Origin: Pterois miles
Lineage: Eukaryota > Chordata > Actinopteri > Perciformes > Scorpaenidae
Direction: 5' to 3'
Assembly (NCBI GenBank): GCA_947000775.1
Contig: CAMQGK010000565.1
Coordinates: forward strand, 3,291,001 to 3,355,000
Length of the DNA stretch: 64,000 nt
Shown here: one piece after another, positions 34,345 to 46,966 of the stretch
Position numbering within the stretch: position 1 is the stretch's first letter
Layout of the letters: each line of letters begins with the position of its first letter
Program-made: the position numbers and the translations under genes
The notes under the pieces: generated by a model
What the model was told of the DNA's origin: nothing
Seen by the model: only the letters and a program-made list of their open reading frames with translations
The model's database searches: none

Positions 34345-34870
34345 GTCCTAAAACCTGGAAGTGACTAAGCATTTTAGCACTTCCGGTTCTCTAGTGTGGG
34401 TTTTAGTTAGATGCCTGAAATAAGGTCTGTGGTCAACACAAGCTTAAAAGATTTTTACATTTTGTTTGACGATATAAAATATATCAGTAAATAGCTCTCT
34501 CGTGAATGTTGAACCTTTCTTAAGTCTTAACAAAGCCGGTTGCTATTAAGTGGCTGAATAGAATTAGTAAACGTTATCACTCTGACTTGTTCGCCGTTAC
34601 AGCCTTGTTTTGTATTCTCGCGCTCATGCAACCGTTCATTTATAGCCTATCGTTAGCTTTTTACTTCTGGCGATTGCATTTGCACTTCAAAAATTTTAAA
34701 AGTTGTGTTCTTTAGTTACGATTAAAACGTGTAAGTGTCATGAACGTTTGTTCGCCACAGAGCTTATTTTCTGTAATCATCCAAAATCCAGTTGGAAAAT
34801 CCCATTGGCTTTTTGTCGAGAAAACCAGGGCCATGCTAACTTCCTGGTTGGACCTACAAAAAGTGAATTG
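34345..34870. repeat. dispersed repeat, family unknown
   Basis: The right part (AATCCCATTGGCTTTTTGTC, then GAGAAAACCAGGGCCATGCT, then AACTTCCTGGTTGG) recalls a dispersed fish repeat. A short inverted pair AACCTGGAAGTG / CTTCCTGGTT brackets it. No second copy in the window and no coding content. Confidence 0.4.
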
Positions 34871-36097
34871 AATTGAATTTGATTGTCTGCACTGTTCTGA
34901 GAAATCACGCCAGGTAACCAGCACATAGATAGTCAGAGCTAGTTATTTTATAGTGTGCAGAAATTTAGGATTTAATTACTGCCAGTTAAACACGTTTGAT
35001 TTATAATTGGAATCAGCACAAATCTGAGTTTATTATGTCCACAATTGTAATTATCTATAGCTTCTACTGCAATTGTTGTTCATATAAATTTGCCCTGACA
35101 TAAGCTACAGCATTATTTTGCTCTTTCCTCACCTTAGCATCTCTATTGTCAGTGCTGCCATCAGTGTTTCCATTGTTATTATTGCAGACAATCCCTAACC
35201 AGTCCCAACCAGAGCTGATAGCTGCTTCAGTTAGTAGCTACAATAACTCTCCCACAGCCAGTGAGGTGGAAGCGGTGGATGTAGACCTGAAATCCCCACT
35301 TCCCCTCCTCATTCCCATCCCGCTTTCCATCTCATTCCTGTTGTAGGGACAGAAAGGAATCCATCCGGTCACACGCTGTACAAAACCACGCAGTTAGGTC
35401 GAGGGATCGCTGCTGGCTGTGACTGTGCGAGATTGTTATCACTGGATAATCCCCTTTGCAGAGAAGCAATGACACTCCGACCCTGTTATTATGTGACACT
35501 GTAGATGAGCTTTATACAGTATAGCTACGCTGTTAGATATTGTGTTTTTTCAAGTGGGAAAGATGTCACTGTGACACACAACCTTAACATGGCATGTTTA
35601 ATGCAAAATCATCATCCAACATGCCAATATGACAATAAATCAGAGACATACACAATTAATTACAACTAACAGGCCAGTATCACAGAAACAGATAGGTCTA
35701 AAGGTGACTGTCAGAAATGCAGTATAAGCAGGTGCTAATCTGTCAAGTTGTGGATCTAAAAGTCTGTTTGAAGACAAACTGGCAATGAAAGGAAGAAATT
35801 TGTGCTTTCCTTCCTGACTTGGCTAGCACGTGTGCTGTTTCATTTTGGATAATCTGCAATTTATATAAGGCTCATTTTGGTTAGACCAGAAAAGAGAGCA
35901 TTCCAGGCTGGTAGTGATGAAGGCATACAAACAGTAAGACTTTCATAGTCTGCCCACGACAGAAAAGGCTGTTTGTTCTTCACCTTTCTTGATATCTCAT
36001 TCTTCTTCTTTTAAGAAATAAACGGCCATCTGATACTTTAATATTACATTATATATTTATAACACATAACTGTGGTTGAGGATGTTCTTTTACTGTA
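34871..36097. other. non-coding stretch, nothing recognised
   Basis: AT-rich; includes a (GAATT)n-like start at 34865-34880. The frame at 35146-35346 is Pro/Ser/Leu-rich without a domain. Confidence 0.45.
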
Positions 36098-36175
36098 GCT
36101 ATATCTACAAAAAGTTAATACACTATAATTTGTGTAGTGAAATAAATTGGTATGTAATCCATCTAATGGGGAACA
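36098..36175 (-). repeat. fragment of the copy A/B dispersed repeat
   Basis: GCTATATCTACAAAAAGTTA and TTGGTATGTAATCCATCTAA follow the same order and spacing as in copy B at 32938-33010. The rest of the repeat is absent. Confidence 0.65.
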
Positions 36176-36400
36176 CAGGAAGTATACAGAGTGACAAATG
36201 CTGAGTAGTGGGGAGGTCAGGATTGATGAGTGGGTTGAAAAACACAAGACTTTGTTCAGGAGAGCGGTGTTCATACTCTGTGTGAAACCAGAAGTCAACA
36301 CTGATTTATCTGTCACATACAATAACTTCTGTACTTAAGTTACACCACTTCCAGAGCTGTTTTAACCAAATCCATGATGTTTTCTAAACCTATTAAGCAG

Positions 36401-36834
36401 TTTTGTTGCCTAAACCTAACAAGTCAGTGTTCTCTAACTTAATCTTTTTTATCTAACCCTAACCAAGTCAACCTTTTCCAAACCTAACACTTTTTTTAAA
36501 CCTAAACCTAACCAAGTCAGTCTTTTCTGACCCTTCCTAGTTTTGTTGCCTAAACCTAACCAAGTCAGTCTTTTCTGACCCTTCCAAGTTTTGTTGCCTA
36601 AACCTACCCAAGTCAGTCTTTTCTAAACATAATTAGTTTTGTTTCCTAAACCTAACCAAGTCAGCTTTTTTCTAAACGTAACTAGTTTTGTTGCCTAAAC
36701 CTAAACAAGTCAATCTTTTCTAAACCTACCTAGTTTTGTTGTCTATATCTAACAAAGTCAGTCTTTTCTAAACCTAACTGTTTTTTTCCCAAAACCTAAC
36801 CAAGTCAATCTTTTCTAAACGTCACCAAGTTGTT
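36401..36834 (+). repeat. 48-bp minisatellite, about nine units
   Basis: Units starting TTTTGTTGCCTAAACCTAAC and passing through CAAGTCAGTCTTTTCTAAAC begin at 36541, 36589, 36637, 36686, 36734 and 36781, a period of 48 with single-base slips. Three more diverged units occupy 36401-36540. Units differ by point changes, so the array is not recent. Related GGTTTAGG-type scraps in inverse orientation occur near 30936 and 61381. It encodes nothing. Confidence 0.93.
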
Positions 36835-38259
<1,425 letters not shown>

Positions 38260-38760
38260 GAGCGGCAAGGATTTGACTGGCAGGCAAATTAAACCATTTA
38301 ATTGTATTTAAAGCAGAAATGTGCCGTCATATGTGATGAATTATCATAAAGGGGCCCTGAGCAGTGTGGTGATATTGGGTATTAGCGTTGTTCTTTGCAC
38401 CCACCCCCTCCACTGATGAGCCTGGGTCCTGTAAAAAGCCTTTTTATTATGTGGCGAATACTGTTACATGCAAAATAAAAATCACAAGGATGGGACAGGA
38501 TCCTGCGACATGTTAGTGCACTTGAAGCCAGGCTTGGTAATCTTTAAAAGCAGTTTTTGCTATATTTTTTGAATTTGTCATTACATCCTGGCAGCAATCA
38601 ATAAATCAAATGCTCTGACAAATATGTCCTGGCTGTTGCAGGACTGTTATAAGCCCGTCCAATCATTTTCATTTATCCCAAATGTAATGACTGGAAAGCC
38701 TGCATTCCTGTCTGTGAGGGTTGGGCTGGTGTAAAAAGTTTCAAACTGATATTAAAAGTG
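38260..38760. promoter_or_regulatory. candidate conserved non-coding block (strong texture)
   Basis: An AT-rich but complex 500-bp stretch with no tandem structure and no relatives in the window. It carries homeodomain-type cores (AAACCATTTAATTGTATTTA near 38291, GATGAATTATCATAA near 38335), CAATCAATAAATCAAATGCT near 38595 and CCCGTCCAATCATTTTCATT near 38654, the last with a CCAAT word. No frame has a domain. This is how deeply conserved developmental enhancers often look, but conservation itself cannot be measured here. Confidence 0.35.
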
Positions 38761-39700
38761 ATATTAAGCCACAACACTGGACCAGACCAGTCCATCGAAT
38801 TTCATCACAAGGTTGATCACTTGACTCAGTAGCCGTTTCACCAAAACTCAGAGGAACAGCTTGTCATTAAAATGAAAATAACTGGTCCACCTTAAAGACT
38901 AGTCCACCTTAAGTGAGCTTGGGCAAAAGTAAGTGCTAATTTCGGGGCTAAACCCATTCACTTTAATCAAGCAAGACACGGGAACTTGGCTTGAGGAGTT
39001 ATAGCATTTATTCACTGACAAACTGTACACACATTGCACTGCTACATTCACCCACAGCTATAATCTTACTGATAACTTCATGCTCACTGTCAGTCACACG
39101 CAGAATCCTGTTGTGTCATCAAGAGTAAACAGTAAACAAACGCGTGTGCTACTACTTATGCAATACAAGCTGGATTTAGCAGTGTGACACCATCGCTACT
39201 GGTTGTTGATGTTGGCTAGCATTAGCCGCCGGTTAGCAGCCAGTTAGCATAAAATCAAATACACTGGAGCGGACCGGCAAAACCATAAATCGACCCAACT
39301 CTGCTGTCTACCTACTTGCCTGCCTGCATGCGCTCTGCCTGTGCACTCATATTGTGCATTCAGTTCAACGGAGACTTCCCCAAGCTGCTAACTTGACAGG
39401 TGTGAATAGGACCAATAGCCATGTTTGTTTGTTGTTTACGTTTATAATGATAATTTTTGGGAAGTGGCTTTGGATGGAGGCCTGAAGGGACTGTGTTGTA
39501 GACTTGGCGACTGGTCTAGTGCTGCAATCTACTGTGAATGGAAAAGAATTGCCAACACTTTGTTGGGTTTTCAGTTCGATATATATTTTTAATCTAGCAT
39601 ACTCTTGCTAGTTTCTGAATATTACCAATCCTATCTTTAAGAGAGAGAGCGAGAGAGAGAGAGAAGAAATCTGATTGAGCAAGTGTGCTTATGTATTATT
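38761..39700. other. non-coding stretch, nothing recognised
   Basis: Includes GCTAGCATTAGCCGCC-type words at 39215 that recall dispersed fish repeats, and a (GA)n-like run at 39641-39664. No gene is supported. Confidence 0.4.
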
Positions 39701-39814
39701 AATGTGTGTGTGTGTGTGTGTCTCATGTCTTATCCATGCATACATCTCAAGTTGCCTTCTTCCTTCTTTCGTGTACCGAAAACCTCCTGGTGCCATTTTC
39801 ATTTAGTGGATATA

Positions 39815-39819
39815 GTGTG

Positions 39820-39893
<74 letters not shown>

Positions 39894-39925
39894 TGTGTGT
39901 GTATGTGTGTGTGTGTGTGTGTGTT
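39815..39925. repeat. (GT)n microsatellite with GTAT and GCGT interruptions
   Basis: About 110 bp of GT units interrupted by C near 39826 and by A near 39887 and 39903. A smaller (GT)n lies at 39703-39721. Confidence 0.97.
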
Positions 39926-40078
39926 TGGCAGAGTGGGAGCTCCTCTGTCCCTGTCTTGTGGGCCTGTAAGGTGATGAATGACCTTCAGGCCTACTAGTGA
40001 CAACTCAGCTCCTAATGACCAACTGGCTGACTGACTGGTCTTAATGGAGGACCTGCAGAGCTCTGGGAAGGCATGCCA

Positions 40079-40079
<1 letters not shown>

Positions 40080-40135
<56 letters not shown>
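40080..40135. repeat. (CA)n microsatellite
   Basis: Twenty-eight perfect CA units, 155 bp from a (GT)n tract, so the two could pair as an inverted (GT)/(CA) repeat. Confidence 0.98.
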
Positions 40136-40137
<2 letters not shown>

Positions 40138-40849
40138 ATGTTTCATTCTGACATGTGTCCTTGCATTAAACAGGAGACACACGCAGAAACACACATTAAG
40201 CATACTGACCGGGTGGGAATATATTTTTCTCTTCTCTCCCTGGTGAAAGAAACACATGACAGAAGTTGTTCCTACAGTATTTATCACTGACACAGGGTAC
40301 GATTGTATCATATTACTGAGGCCAAAGCCCTGATGTTTGGGAGGCAACAAGCCTTTTTTCCCTTAAGCCCATATTTTCCTTTCCAGCTTCTGAGTCCTAT
40401 TAGGCCCTTCCAAAGGAGCGGGAGTCTGGGGTGGGGTGGAGGGGGAAGGAAGAGGGAGAGAAGGAGCGAGATGGATAGAGGGCGAAGGAAAAGGAAGAGA
40501 GAGGAAAAGAGAGGAAGAAATAAACTGAAAGCGAGAGAAACAGTCCCGTTACTGCCTTCAGTCAGCCAACTGGGCTCGGTCCAGTTGCTAGGGGTTCTGG
40601 AAAAAGAAGCCGTCATCTGCAAACCATCATTCAGTGTCCACACTTGGACCTGCTTTCAGCACCTGTCACCCATCCCGTCACTGTGACAAACTCAAATAAA
40701 CATCCAAAATTAATCAGACCATTACCACTGAACCCAACAACCATCTTCCTCCTGCTTTCCCTTTAACGTTCCTAAAAGGAACCAAAAAGATCATCCCAAA
40801 CAGAGCAGCTTCAGGATTTCTTTTCGTCTGCCATTCCTTCATTTATGTT
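40136..40849. other. non-coding stretch with a purine-rich tract
   Basis: GA-rich at 40425-40530, giving a Lys/Arg/Glu-rich spurious frame on the plus strand and a Leu/Ser/Phe-rich one on the minus. No gene supported. Confidence 0.5.
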
Positions 40850-41240
40850 TAATTGTTACGAGGCACATGTGTGTTCATATGCAAAGCTGTCAAAAGTTTG
40901 GGTGCGGTTTACAAGCCATTTAGTCACGGTGCAGTGAGGGAGGGCAGCACGGTGGGTCCTTTCATTGCTGGGTTTCTCCCAAGTACTTATTACACTGAGA
41001 TGCAGTACAGCCTGCTCATTCTCTTTATTGACAGCTGTCTGTGGGTGCACACATGCTACAAGATTTGCTGGGGATTAATTAAGCTAGACTCACTGCAAGT
41101 GGGCTACTTGTAATAAGAAGAGGATGAGTCCAACATGTGTCAGGGTGTGAATGTGGGCGAAACACTGCTACTCAGCACACTGGGATGGAGCTGTTGGAAG
41201 AGTCTCATGCAGTAGGCGAGCATGAATTGCATCCATAATG
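40850..41240. promoter_or_regulatory. candidate conserved non-coding block
   Basis: Complex sequence with TTTATTGACAGCTGTCTG near 41023 (contains the E-box CAGCTG and a TGACAG Meis-type word), GGGGATTAATTAAGC near 41070 (homeodomain TTAATTAA) and CATGAATTGCATCCATAATG near 41220. No repeat relatives in the window. The 86-residue plus frame has no domain. Function is inferred from motif density and texture. Confidence 0.3.
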
Positions 41241-41463
41241 AAAGCTCCAAAACAAATGGAACATATTTTAAAAGTCACAGTGATAAAGTACCCCACTTCA
41301 TCATGTTGTTTAACTATATTCAGTTGAATTCCCACAGTTGCCCTCAAGTCTTTAGTGTTCCTGATAGCCAAAAAAAGAGTGTACCTTGGAACAAAAGCGT
41401 GTGATTTTTGGTTATAATATTGAATGTCATTAATAAGTTTCCTAGTATTGTGAGCTGCCAGGT

Positions 41464-41982
41464 TCTAGGGATGGCAAAGTCGGTGGTTGTGTCGGCCCAC
41501 CACTTTGGCTCAGACTGAAATATCTCAGCAACTATTGGATGGCTTGCCATGAAATTTGGTACAGATCAGAGGTTGACCGATTAATTGGTGGGCCAAATAA
41601 TCAGGTTTATTTTTTTTTGCCATTTTTTTCATAATCGACACCGATTTCTGAGCATATTAAGCCAATTAGCGAGCAGGCACATCAGCGGGCAGCCTATTGT
41701 TGTTGCTGTAAAACTTGTGTGACTCCGCTCCTTGTGTCAATCAACTTGGCGTCTACCGGCAGACCTCAGTAGATGTAGCCCAGTGGGCTAACCTCTAGTG
41801 TGAGTGTGTGAGAAGAACAACGTCCTCTCTGGGAGAAACCGTGCACACACAAAGTGCAGATTGGAGATACAGACCATAAGTGTTGTTCAATAATTTTTTA
41901 ATTAAGTTAAGAAATTCGGTGTATCATTAATTATTATTAATCTGTTATATTTTATCAGATGGCGGAAAAAAGAAAACCAGCC

Positions 41983-42053
<71 letters not shown>

Positions 42054-42310
42054 CAGCAACTAACTTCTCAGCAATACTTTAGTTTATGACTAAATGTCCC
42101 ATTAAATTCCCATCAACCACAACTGTACTTTGTGGTTAGTGCTAATGAGCTTAGTGCTAAATGCTAGCATGCTAACACACTAAATGAAGATGGTGAATAT
42201 CAAGGTCAATCAAACCTGCTAAACATTAGCATGTTAGCATTTCCAGCACGCTGATGATGGCATTTAGCTCCACTGTGCCCAAGTACAGTCTGACAGAGCT
42301 GCTAGCTTGT
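41464..42310 (+). mobile_element. dispersed non-autonomous repeat split by a nested insertion
   Basis: The left part (GGCAAAGTCGGTGG, then GACTGAAATATCTCAGCAAC and GGCTTGCCATGAAATTTGGT, ending near 41569) and the right part (AATACTTTAGTTTATGACTA, TGCTAGCATGCTAACACACT, GTGCCCAAGTACAGTCTGAC and AGAGCTGCTAGC, from 42057) belong to one well-known fish repeat by memory. Their expected order is kept, with foreign sequence between. No coding content. Confidence 0.6.
41570..42048. mobile_element. nested element ending in an (AT)n tract
   Basis: Begins AGGTTGACCGATTAATTGG and ends in AT repeats. Flanking words CAGATCAG (41562-41569) and AAAATCAG (42049-42056) agree at 6 of 8, with a perfect ATCAG, consistent with a hAT-type duplication. 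The (AT)n of about 33 units at 41984-42048 is probably an expansion within the element's right part. Class assignment is tentative. Confidence 0.5.
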
Positions 42311-42599
42311 TTTGCAGTTTGCAGTAGCCATTACCTCCAGGTATACTCATTCATTTTGTTAAAAGAATTGTTAAAATGCATTGCATGGCCTGAACTACAA
42401 CCAGTAACAACCTGGAAAGCAGAGAGTATATTGAAAGACACAAATGCAGATTTGGCTTTCAGCAGAAGTTTCTCTAAACCAGCTCTCCTGACACGACGGA
42501 GCTGCACAGGAAGGCAAGAGTGTCATTTTCTCCTACAATGAAAAGAGGACATTTTTTATACCTTCAAACTTATTTGACTGACTTAGTTCTCATTGGACT
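42311..42599. other. non-coding spacer
   Basis: No gene or repeat recognised; the frame 42254-42541 is partly repeat-derived. Confidence 0.45.
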
Positions 42600-42850
42600 A
42601 CTCCAGGTCTGACAAGATTGGATCTGTCTCATCCTTCACTGATAGCAAGTAATTCTCCCACAAGAAGGGAAGAAAAAAGGAAATGAGCTGCTTCAATAGC
42701 CATTCCACCTCCATTGAGTTAGAACCTCCGTGGGGGCGAATGCCAGCCCCGAAACAACCGTCCAGAATAAAGAAAACTCTGAGGTCAAGATTTCTGCTGG
42801 CAGGAGGAGCAGGGAGGCTGCGCAGCACTGCTGTGTGTTGACCCAATGCA
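42600..42850. other. candidate conserved non-coding block
   Basis: Complex sequence with GCAAGTAATTCTCCCACAAG near 42645 and CTTCAATAGCCATTCCACCT near 42691. No repeat relatives. The minus-strand 82-residue frame has no domain. Confidence 0.25.
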
Positions 42851-44499
42851 GGCTATACATATAATTTCTGCGCCGATTTGTTGTTTTTAGTCATTGAAAA
42901 ACAAAAACAGAGTAAACACAGATTGAAAACAGAGTAATTTTTCTCTGCAGTATGGTGTATTATAGGCTGTAGCACACCTAGCTGAGCATTGTCATCCTCT
43001 TTATGTCCCCTGAAAGATCTTTTTGTGTGAATGAATTGTAGTTTCATTTATATCCTGTTTTTGATGGAAAGAATACAAGTATGTTGTGCAGCCTAAATGT
43101 GGCTAAAGCACAGCGTGTGTAGTCTTTGTGCAGCCGTGTGGTCGTCGCTCCTATTGTATTCTATTGTGAAGTTTTTCCATGCGGCGTGTTTCCATGGTTT
43201 TACTGCGTTGCAGGTGTGTTTATGGTGCAGCAGGTGCTGCTGGCTGCCATGCTGCGCTGCGAGGGAGGGAGGGAGGGTGTCATGGCCAATATACGAGGGA
43301 AAGAACCTCTCACACATGGCACTGGTATTGTAGGCCTCTGGAAAATCCATTTAAACACTCCCACAGCCCGACACACGTTCACAGCTAGCACTAGGACGTG
43401 CACGTAAGTCACATAAATACACACAAGGCGAAGACACATGTGGATACGAGGAGACAGCCTTTTTTTTTCCCCTCCCTTTTCACAATCACACACAGCGACT
43501 ACACCTCAAATACTGGCTTGTTTAATACATGAAAGAAGTCACTCTTCTTGAAAAAAAAAAAATGTGGTGGTGAGGATAATTCAAAGCATTCTGCTTCAGG
43601 GAGGATGAAACATGTCTTGTCGTTTTGTCCAAGTGAGTATAAGTGTGCAGGAATAGGTGTATAACTACAAACTTACACATACATTTGTGTAACTCTTGTT
43701 GATATAGTAATATCCATCTGTCGTTGCATCAGACACAGGATGCAGAGCTCTTTTTCTCTTTATTTTTTTCCCTCTGTCTCTTTCGCTCAGTGTCAAGGTC
43801 ACTGCCGTTAGAGTTTCCTGTCGTCTCTGTAGGGGGCACTCTCCCTCTTCTTCCCTCCCTCTCTTTGTTGTTTCTGTCAATCCATACCTCCTTGCTCTTT
43901 TCATATTTTTTTGTTTCTCACTCTATTTTCTGCATCTCTCTCCATGCACTTAAGTTTTATGTTTCTTTCTTTTTTCTTTCTCTCTCTCTCTGTCATTCTC
44001 TTAAGACATTTCACCACTGATCACAGTACACAGTGTCAGATTGCACTGTGTAAACAGTGGAGGTGTTTGTGTCTGCATGGCCAGAGGCCTTTCTTTCTCA
44101 CTGGCTACAGCTAGGTTGCATTAGCAGACAACGGGATGTATGAGCATGTCTTGGTGACATAAAGGTCACGGGGGCTGCCTGAAAATGGTAACAGTGAACT
44201 TGTGTTTGCAGCCCTTCTCTCTTCTTATTCGCTGAAACAAACACACACTTTCTTCACTTCTACACTGTTGGCTGTTGTGTGTCCCGCTCAAATAAATCCT
44301 GTGCTCGTTATCACAGAGAAACAAATATTTACGTCTACAGAAACATTCTCATGGCCTCCCTGATTGGTTATGTCATCCGCAGTCTTGCTGTTCCAGCGCT
44401 GGTTCGTTTAGTCATGAATCATTCTCCTAAAAAAAGCATTAAAAAGTACTGAGGAGTACAATCACCAGTAGTCAAAAATGGTTATTGTTACTTTCAGTC
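42851..44499. other. non-coding stretch with low-complexity parts
   Basis: Short GGGA tandem at 43261-43277 and CT-rich DNA at 43740-43995 that gives Phe/Leu/Ser-rich spurious frames. Many overlapping frames on both strands at 43097-43493 have no domains. No gene is supported. Confidence 0.45.
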
Positions 44500-44830
44500 C
44501 TTACTTAGTCCTTGTTGCGCCAGGTGGCACATAGAGCAAGGACTAAGGATCTCCACTCATCTCTGTTGTTTGCTTTCTTCTCAGTGCTGTTCCAGCCTTC
44601 AGGTTGTTTTGAGCCTCCCTCTTTTGAACAACAGAGTGTAAAACTGAATTTCCCCACTGTGGGACTAATAAAGGAATATCTTTCTTTCTTTCTTTCTTTT
44701 TCTTTCTTTCTTTCTTTTGCGTTTTCTCTCTGGCGTCCAATGCAATGCCACTGGGGTTGTGGCCAGACGAAAAGACACCCAACCTTGCCCCAGCTATTGG
44801 TCAAATAGTCGGCGAGATGAGAGTCGTAGC
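44500..44830. repeat. dispersed repeat interrupted by a LINE-type tail
   Basis: TTGTTGCGCCAGGTGGCACA (44512) to CTGTTCCAGCCTTCAGGTTG (44586), and again TCTCTCTGGCGTCCAATGCA (44725) to GGTTGTGGCCAGACG, resemble one dispersed fish repeat. Between them lies TGAATTTCCCCACTGTGGGA, ATAAAGGAATATC and a (TTTC)n tract, the usual 3' end of a fish LINE. Frames on both strands here are artefacts. Confidence 0.55.
44644..44718 (+). mobile_element. LINE 3' tail with (TTTC)n
   Basis: TGAATTTCCCCACTGTGGGACT followed by AATAAAGG and about nine TTTC units (44679-44718). Only the extreme 3' end of the LINE is present, as expected of a severely 5'-truncated insertion. Confidence 0.65.
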
Positions 44831-46049
44831 CTGGTAAGGCAACTCATCAAAGAGAAGTTTCACTGTGAAATCAAAATCATGTGCAGATTGGGAAGGAAAC
44901 CATAAATAGATTACCCCGGTCCACCAGGATGGAGGTTGAGCAAGAGAGTAAACTCTTCTTGTAAAAAAATAATCTGATTACGGAAACAGGGACTAATGTT
45001 AATTTCTTTAGATTCTAATGAAATATTTTTCCTATTATAGGAAAGTTTTTTCTTGTTTTGATCCGCAGACTAACTTGTTCTAGGGAGAAAAAAAAATTAA
45101 AATTAAATAAATTTTAAAATCTTTTTATCACATGATTTCCCCTCACTAATAGCCCTGCTTATGATAGACAAAAATGTTATTTCACTACTTATTAGTTTGG
45201 TAAATCAGAAGCTGGAACCATACGCCTCACCTATTATATTGTATTTGATAAGTACATTTCATGATGGAAAGCTGTCTTGTATATTTTCTGATTACCAATT
45301 AACTAGTGTTTAAATATAAAATACAAATCCCTAACTCTGATTAATGTTTGAATTATAATAAAGGAGGCAGGGCAAACAGAAAAAAAATAATCATTGGCCA
45401 GTAACAACCAATAAGGCTCCTCTACTGACTCCCCTTTGTGCCCATGACACACATGCGTAATTACTATATTTACGTGCTGGTGGATGGAGCCAGGCTGGCG
45501 ATCACCTGGGTAGCTACGCAGGTATTCCTGTCGTACTGTGTAATTTTCATTTTATACCAGGGGCAAGCTAAATATTTGCATTCCACCACAGGACAAGCCT
45601 CCCCCGCAAAACGGGAACTCTCCCACCATATAAAACTTGGTTATGTGAGAAGCTATGGCGAGGTGGAGTCTTTGCACTTGTACGTGCATGTGTCCCCAAC
45701 ATGTGTCAGGTGTAGTGGACAACTCTGCACAGAGGAGGGGAAGAGAGTCACTTCCTCCTTGGACTTTGATGTCGAGACTCGTTATTTCCTGTCGTCACAG
45801 TACTAGAAAGACCAGGGAAGTGGAAGAAAAAAAAACATGTTCTTTTGAACGGGCTGCCTTTGTTTTGGCTAGGGGCCGTTCTCGTTACATGCAGAATAGT
45901 GATTGCGCCAACAGGGATTGTGTGAGCTTCAGACTCAAGTTGGAGAGACTTCCACATTTCAGTAATGTTTTTCCAAGGTTAATTTTATGGATGACTACTG
46001 TGACTTGGGAAAATATTGCGTTTCAGACCAAATGAGTGCTCAATCCACT
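44831..46049. other. non-coding stretch, partly very AT-rich
   Basis: AT-rich at 45000-45400. The frames at 45438-45806 and 45655-46035 overlap each other, lack domains and have no splice-site support; they are not called. Confidence 0.45.
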
Positions 46050-46640
46050 CAATCTCTTTTCAGTGTCATTTGTTAGACAAACAGCTCTGGAGCAAGGAAG
46101 ACCAACTTGTACATTTATAACCCGCCTGTAACAAATATGAGGCTGAGAATCCTTAACTGGCCCCCGGGGAACAAATGAGAACATTCTGTTATTGTTTTCA
46201 GAGAGGAAATAATCCGTTAACAGTAGGATGCGCTCTGCTGGCTGCCTTATTTATTTATTTTCAGAGGCAATTAGGGTCCGTTAATTAAGCCCATGAAACG
46301 CATGCGGGAGCTGTGCTCCAGGCATAGCCGTGGTGCTCAACCTGGCACGTTTCTAGGAAATGAAATGGTGAAGTTTAATCATTCATTGGAGATGGAAAAG
46401 GCGAGTCAGAAGGGGAGACCTGGTCTTAATTTGTGAGGGAAATACGTTTGAGTTGTGCCTCGACATAAAGGAGGGCTGCTTTGGTAACATTATTCATGCA
46501 TTTTAAATTGAAATGAAAACATTAAGGCGTGTAGGGCAGATATGGTTACCATTTCCGGAGAGCCTTCATCGAGTCAAGCATACCGTATACTTTATGATCG
46601 ATGACACCAGCTTGCTAATCGGGTAAAAAAAAAAGACTTT
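46050..46640. promoter_or_regulatory. candidate conserved non-coding block (strong texture)
   Basis: A 590-bp complex stretch without an open frame over 60 codons and without repeat relatives. It has GTCCGTTAATTAAGCCCATG near 46276 (homeodomain TTAATTAA), CATGAAACGCATGCGGGA near 46291, AAGTTTAATCATTCATTGGA near 46371 and TAACATTATTCATGCATTTT near 46486 (octamer-like ATGCAT). This texture is typical of vertebrate developmental enhancers. Conservation and activity are not shown. Confidence 0.35.
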
Positions 46641-46706
46641 ATTTGGATTAGGTGTCTTATATGTAAATTGAAATGTGTGGCTTTTCTAGTGCAACAATAT
46701 TTGTTT

Positions 46707-46904
46707 TTAAAGGACCAGGGTGTAGAATTTTGGGTGATCTGTTGACAGAAATTAAATATAATATTATACACATTACAACTAGGTTTTCATTGGTGTATAA
46801 TCACCTAAAACTAATGAATTGTTATGTTTTTGTTAGCTTAGAATGAGCACTTTATATCTACATACAAGCCCACCATGTGTGTGTGTGTGTGTGTGTGTGT
46901 GTCT

Positions 46905-46966
<62 letters not shown>

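Noticed and set aside
36401..36834. CRISPR array
   Set aside because: The 48-bp periodic units are contiguous and diverged throughout with no unique spacers, and the genome is a vertebrate's; it is a minisatellite.
36401..36834. Interstitial telomere repeat because of CCTAAAC/CCTAACC words
   Set aside because: Vertebrate telomeres are TTAGGG/CCCTAA in a 6-bp period; here the words recur only once or twice per 48-bp unit.
45438..46035. Overlapping 122- and 126-residue plus-strand frames
   Set aside because: Different frames of the same DNA with no domain or splice support.
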